Shown here one piece after another: positions 60,460 to 64,000 of a DNA stretch of 64,000 nucleotides (position 1 is its first letter; each line of letters begins with the position of its first letter). A program made the translations under genes and the position numbers. The notes beneath the pieces were generated by a model. It ran no database searches. It was not told the DNA's origin and saw nothing but the letters and a program-made list of their open reading frames with translations. The DNA comes from Paraflavitalea devenefica (GTDB taxonomy: Bacteria > Bacteroidota > Bacteroidia > Chitinophagales > Chitinophagaceae), in the NCBI RefSeq assembly GCF_011759375.1, contig NZ_JAARML010000001.1:1488001-1552000 (forward strand), written 5' to 3'.

Positions 60460-61641
60460 TCATTGAACCAGCAGCTTATGAAGGTATTGCTGATGGGAGC
60501 CCAGGTCACGGGCACGCAGGTAATATATGCCCGGAGGCACCGGCCTGGTCAATTCAAACTGTATTAAACTGGTATTATAGGCCCTCACCTCCTGCTGCTG
60601 CAGCAATTGTCCGCCTGCACTGATCACTTCAAGGGCAAACCGGCTGTTTAATACTTTATCAAATTGCAGGGATATATTACGTTTTACAGGATTGGGGTAG
60701 ATCACAACGCTGGCCTGACCTTGCTCGTCGGGGTTTACGACCCGGATGGGCGAGTACGACACGTGGCCGGCGGCATCTTTTTGCCGGATCCGGAAGTAGA
60801 GTTTACCTGCAACAGCCTGGTTAAGCAGGTACTGATATTGGTATTTTGCAGTAGCGCCTGCTGTAATATACGGGTTGGCGGCCTGACTGAGCCGGACGAA
60901 GTGGCGTCCGTCATAGCTGATCAATATTTCATAAGTATTGGCCGCTTCTTCATTGTTAACCTCCCAGTTCAACAGGACTTGATTGTCTTTTTTAATGGCT
61001 GTGAAATGGGTGATATTCCGGGCCAATATGGAAGCGGGGCACCAGTAATAGGTAAGGTTAAAAACACCCCAGGTGTAGGTCCTGATCTGGTTATTAAAGT
61101 TCAATCCTCCCTGTAAAGACGTTAAACCACCCCCTATCTCAAATTCAAGGCCTACGGTACCTGTTCCCATATAGGGTGTCAGGTTGGAGTTGTTTACCGT
61201 AGTATGGGTTACGCTATTGAACATTGTATCCGGCCCGTAGGTAATACTGTCGCCGGGAGTTCCATACGTTCGCAAGGTGTCCGGGCCATAATACTGATCA
61301 TAAGCTTCCGAAATACCGAAGCCGGGGCCTGTGATGCTGGTAGATACGGTAAGGCGGAACCTGTAGCGAATATCCTGTGGCGCCAGGTTGCGTACATGGG
61401 TGGTAGACACCCCGGAGGTGGTGTCTTTGAGTACAATACAGCTCAATGTACCAATGGAGGGGTCGAATTTGGGAAAGGAAATAATCACTTTGTCGAGCGT
61501 GGAAGAGTCCATTCTAACGGTATAAGAAACTGGAGTAGCCGGGGTACCGTCTTCGCAATCGCATTGTGCGATAATTTCGGGAGGGATACAGGTCGCCACG
61601 AGGAATGCGGCCACCTGCAGAAACGTGTAATAGTGTTTCAT
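60460..61641 (-). CDS. Secreted protein with T9SS type A sorting domain
   Basis: A 393-residue protein: signal peptide (1-25, ending IIAQ), a beta-rich N-terminal part with DCEDGTPATPVSY, then a fibronectin-type III-like segment (about 220-300, LNWEVNNEEAANTYEILISYDGRHF) and a C-terminal T9SS domain (about residues 318-393, VVIYPNPVKRNISLQFDK to YLHKLLVQ). No catalytic motif is visible. It is likely exported to the cell surface. ATG 61641 gives the signal peptide; the longer frame does not. Confidence 0.85.
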   Translation of the reverse strand: MKHYYTFLQVAAFLVATCIPPEIIAQCDCEDGTPATPVSYTVRMDSSTLDKVIISFPKFDPSIGTLSCIVLKDTTSGVSTTHVRNLAPQDIRYRFRLTVSTSITGPGFGISEAYDQYYGPDTLRTYGTPGDSITYGPDTMFNSVTHTTVNNSNLTPYMGTGTVGLEFEIGGGLTSLQGGLNFNNQIRTYTWGVFNLTYYWCPASILARNITHFTAIKKDNQVLLNWEVNNEEAANTYEILISYDGRHFVRLSQAANPYITAGATAKYQYQYLLNQAVAGKLYFRIRQKDAAGHVSYSPIRVVNPDEQGQASVVIYPNPVKRNISLQFDKVLNSRFALEVISAGGQLLQQQEVRAYNTSLIQFELTRPVPPGIYYLRARDLGSHQQYLHKLLVQ

Positions 61642-61860
61642 AGGTACTGATTTTAATGAACGGATTAATGAATGCGGAGTAGGGTGGTTGGGGGGTATTT
61701 CAAAAGTACATAACATAAAAAAAATCCTTCAAGTGATAATACCCTAAATTCCTTCGCCGTATTTTCCGAAATTTATCTGCACAAAGGTGCAAGCGACCAA
61801 TGAGAGGGAAATAACCCTTTGGGGCATCTTTGACAGCGGATTCAGGGGAGGGTACAGCCT

Positions 61861-61895
61861 TTTGTTCGGGAAAAAGCATTATTCGGCGTATTTTT
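61861..61895 (+). promoter_or_regulatory. Bacteroidota promoter of gldC
   Basis: TATTTTTG (61888-61895) is a full -7 match; TTG (61861-61863) lies 24 bases upstream, slightly long. ATG 61934 follows about 38 bases later. Confidence 0.55.
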
Positions 61896-61933
61896 GCCTT
61901 TCTTATCACAAAAAATTGATACTCAATAAAAAC

Positions 61934-62281
61934 ATGAAGAAATCCACTATTACGATAGACGTTGGGCTGGATGAAAAAAATGTCCCTGAACAGATCACCT
62001 GGAGCGCCTCTGCCAGTACTGCTGATACTGCCCGTACCGCCAAAGCCATGATGTTGGCTTTTTGGGATGGCGCTGATAAATCGGCCCTTCGCATGGACCT
62101 CTGGACAAAAGAGATGATGGTAGATGAAATGGCCGACTTTTATTACCAGACCCTTATGACCATGGCCGATTCTTTTGAGCGGGCTACCCACCAGCAGGAA
62201 TTGGTAAATGATATTAAAACCTTTGCCAGGAACTTTTTCACTAAATTCCAGGAGATACAATTAAAGGAAAATAAGGCTTAA
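61934..62281 (+). CDS. gldC: Gliding motility protein GldC
   Basis: A 115-residue cytosolic protein: KKSTITIDVGLDEKNVPEQITWSAS, then KAMMLAFWDGADKSALRMDLWTKEMMVDEMADF and a C-terminal helix. This is the GldC family of Bacteroidota, needed in Flavobacterium for efficient gliding and T9SS activity, with an unclear molecular role. The start is ATG 61934; the open frame from 61787 lies over the promoter. It precedes YqeY and CvpA genes. Confidence 0.92.
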   Translation: MKKSTITIDVGLDEKNVPEQITWSASASTADTARTAKAMMLAFWDGADKSALRMDLWTKEMMVDEMADFYYQTLMTMADSFERATHQQELVNDIKTFARNFFTKFQEIQLKENKA

Positions 62282-62290
62282 ACAATTGTT

Positions 62291-62743
62291 ATGGCATTAG
62301 AACAACAAATCACCACGGAACTTAAAACGGCTATGCTGGCCAAGGACGAGGTAGCTTTGCGCAGCCTCCGGGCTATTAAAGCGGCCATTTTGCTGGCTAA
62401 GACATCCGAAGGCGCTGGCGGCGAACTGAAAGAGGAAGATGAGATCAAGCTCCTTCAAAAGCTGGTAAAACAGCGCCGTGATTCACTGGAGATATTTCAA
62501 CAGCAAAACTGGGCCGACCTGGCGCAGAAGGAGCAGGAAGAAATAGCGGTGATCGAAAAATTCCTGCCCAAACAACTAAGTCCGGAAGAGTTGAAGTCCC
62601 TGCTGGCAAAGATCATTGCCGAGGTGGGTGCTACTTCTCCGGCTGATATGGGTAAAGTGATGGGTGCCGCCACCAAACAACTGGCTGGTAAGGCAGATGG
62701 CAAAGCGATCAGTGCTGCTGTAAAGGAATTGCTGGCAAAATAA
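62291..62743 (+). CDS. GatB/YqeY-domain protein
   Basis: A 150-residue helical protein of the YqeY family: LRSLRAIKAAILLAKTSEG, KQRRDSLEIFQQQNWADLAQKEQEEIAVIEKFLPKQL and DMGKVMGAATKQLAGKADGK. The domain is shared with the C-terminus of GatB, where it binds tRNA; stand-alone copies have an unsettled function. It lies 9 bases after gldC and overlaps the CvpA start by one base (TAATG), so the three genes form an operon. Confidence 0.93.
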   Translation: MALEQQITTELKTAMLAKDEVALRSLRAIKAAILLAKTSEGAGGELKEEDEIKLLQKLVKQRRDSLEIFQQQNWADLAQKEQEEIAVIEKFLPKQLSPEELKSLLAKIIAEVGATSPADMGKVMGAATKQLAGKADGKAISAAVKELLAK

Positions 62744-63282
62744 TGATCATTGATATACTTTTCGGGATACTACTGTTAATGGCTGTCATCAAAGGATGGC
62801 GGCGGGGGCTTGTCGTGGCGGTATTCTCAGTCATTGCCATTATCGTAGGCATTGCGGCCGCCATGAAATTGTCGACAGTAGTAGCCGCTTACCTCAAAGA
62901 TTCTACCAATGTATCCGTACAATGGCTGCCTTTTCTTTCTTTCGCTATTGTATTCATAGGCGTTATCCTGCTTATTCGATGGGGGGCTAACCTCATTGAG
63001 GCATCATTGGAAGTAACTTTGCTGGGTTGGGTGAACCGGCTGGGGGGTATATTGTTATATATAGTTGTGTACACGCTTGCGTTTAGCGTATTGTTGTTTT
63101 TCGCTACACAGCTAAAGCTTTTAAATGAAAATACTATTACCCAATCGGTCACTTATTCAAAAGTACAGCCATTAGGCCCCCTGGTTATAGACACTTTTGG
63201 CAGGCTTGTTCCATGGTTTAAAGATATGTTCACGGAGCTGGAAGCATTTTTTGCTCATATTGCGCAACAGGCCGTACAATAA
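62743..63282 (+). CDS. CvpA-family membrane protein
   Basis: A 179-residue protein with four helices (about residues 1-18, 25-45, 62-80 and 98-122), with the family pattern GWRRGLVVAVFSVIAIIVGIAAA and LGWVNRLGGILLYIVVY. CvpA is named after colicin V production and supports cell envelope integrity in some bacteria. Coupled to the YqeY gene by a one-base overlap. Confidence 0.9.
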   Translation: MIIDILFGILLLMAVIKGWRRGLVVAVFSVIAIIVGIAAAMKLSTVVAAYLKDSTNVSVQWLPFLSFAIVFIGVILLIRWGANLIEASLEVTLLGWVNRLGGILLYIVVYTLAFSVLLFFATQLKLLNENTITQSVTYSKVQPLGPLVIDTFGRLVPWFKDMFTELEAFFAHIAQQAVQ

Positions 63283-63435
63283 AATAGTTATACTGATGGC
63301 TATTGGTCAAGCTGTAAACACGCAAAAAAAATCATTAGTTTACAGTAAAATTGCACCGCTGAAAGCCAGGGATGTGATATTTGGGCTAAAACGTTTATTT
63401 TAGCGATTAATTGACTGAATTGAACCGATTTACAG

Positions 63436-64000
63436 ATGAATTACGAGATCAAACAAGTGGATAAGTTCAAATTTATTGAAGAAGGTGAGGGTGAACCGTT
63501 GATTTTGTTACACGGTTTGTTCGGCGCATTAGGCAACTTCAATAGTTTGATAGATTATTTTAGGCATCATTACAAAGTAGTGGTGCCCATGCTCCCTTTG
63601 CTTGATCTTGACCTGCTCCACACTTCCGTAGGCGGCTTGCAGAAGTATGTTCACCGGTTTATAGAATACCGGGACTATAAAAATGTGCACCTGCTGGGTA
63701 ATTCATTGGGCGGCCATGTGGGCATATTATATGTATTAAAGCATCCCGAAAGGATTAAATCACTCATACTTACTGGCAGTTCCGGCTTATTTGAGAATGG
63801 AATGGGAGATACTTATCCCAAAAGAGGGGATTATGAATATATTAAAAAGAAAGCGGAAGTAACGTTTTATGACCCAAAAACCGCTACCAAGGAAATCGTG
63901 GATGAGGTGTATGAAACAGTTAATAACCGCCTTAAAGCCATCAAGGTAATTGCCCTGGCCAAAAGCGCCATCCGGAATAATCTTGGTGAGGAACTCAATC
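63436..64000 (+). CDS. Alpha/beta hydrolase (5' part, cut by window edge)
   Basis: From ATG 63436 (MNYEIKQVDKFKFIEEGEG) an open frame of 188 codons runs to the right edge without a stop. Hydrolase motifs: LLHGLFGALGNF (oxyanion region) and LLGNSLGGHVG, with the nucleophile Ser in GNSLGG. The third residue of the triad would lie beyond the edge. Such proteins near gldC in Bacteroidota are often annotated as hydrolases of unknown substrate. It begins 153 bases after the CvpA stop. Confidence 0.88.
   Translation, partial: MNYEIKQVDKFKFIEEGEGEPLILLHGLFGALGNFNSLIDYFRHHYKVVVPMLPLLDLDLLHTSVGGLQKYVHRFIEYRDYKNVHLLGNSLGGHVGILYVLKHPERIKSLILTGSSGLFENGMGDTYPKRGDYEYIKKKAEVTFYDPKTATKEIVDEVYETVNNRLKAIKVIALAKSAIRNNLGEELN

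Noticed and set aside
1..64000. Insertion sequences, prophage, integrase or attachment sites
   Set aside because: No transposase, integrase or phage protein is seen, and no flanking direct repeats with inverted ends were found.

Overview
The window is chromosomal DNA from a member of the Bacteroidota, most likely a Chitinophagaceae-type aerobe. Support comes from alternative complex III joined to a caa3-type oxidase, the gliding protein GldC, C-terminal type IX secretion (T9SS) sorting domains, LytS/LytTR signalling with a Reg_prop/Y_Y_Y sensor, a DUF4290 protein, and many promoters of the Bacteroidota type (TTG, about 20 bases, TAnnTTTG). No phage, insertion sequence, CRISPR array or rRNA was found. 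Layout: 1-11,040 is one long respiratory block on the + strand: the end of actC, then actD-actE-actF, oxidase subunits ctaC and ctaD, heme O synthase ctaB, two subunit III genes, subunit IV, a strong terminator, then SCO, a DUF420 assembly protein and a small membrane protein. It carries electrons from menaquinol through the Act complex and cytochrome c to oxygen, with the copper and heme assembly factors. Heme A synthase (ctaA) lies 30 kb away at 39,865. 11,052-19,289 is mixed: an alkyltransferase-like repair protein, DUF5522, trmB, lipoproteins, an unusual tRNA-like RNA gene (about 13,506-13,670, - strand), an Lrp/AsnC regulator, a peptide-type ABC permease, a glycosyltransferase, an alpha/beta hydrolase and a secreted SGNH hydrolase. 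19,453-22,654 is a MarR-controlled unit with a long acyl-CoA dehydrogenase and a Dabb protein; its promoter and an 18-bp operator are both visible. 22,664-26,458 (- strand) is the oxidative pentose phosphate operon gnd-zwf-pgl. 26,573-36,451 holds a diheme cytochrome, an RRM RNA-binding protein, YccF, an M23 peptidase, an S9 peptidase, an orphan 2-oxoacid:ferredoxin oxidoreductase beta subunit, a cupin/JmjC protein, Sua5, a GNAT acetyltransferase and RNase HII. 36,537-39,834 looks like a small sulfur-compound module: a TauE/SafE exporter, a Tat-exported DsrE-like protein, a TsdA-like diheme cytochrome and a secreted DsrE protein. 39,865-49,611 has ctaA, a membrane-anchored patatin, a lipid kinase, fabH, a striking inverted array of 11-bp repeats, an esterase and typA. 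49,667-64,000 has an RDD protein, two divergent LytS-type kinases next to a LytTR regulator, small secreted proteins, a likely small RNA with its own promoter and terminator (57,765-57,920), murA, DUF4290, a T9SS cargo protein, gldC, YqeY, CvpA and a partial alpha/beta hydrolase at the right edge. The most notable novel signals are the tRNA-like RNA with a folded variable region of about 90 nt, the 11-bp repeat cruciform, the sulfur module, an EF-hand loop in the DUF420 protein, and TAnnTTTG boxes sitting almost on start codons, which suggests leaderless mRNAs.
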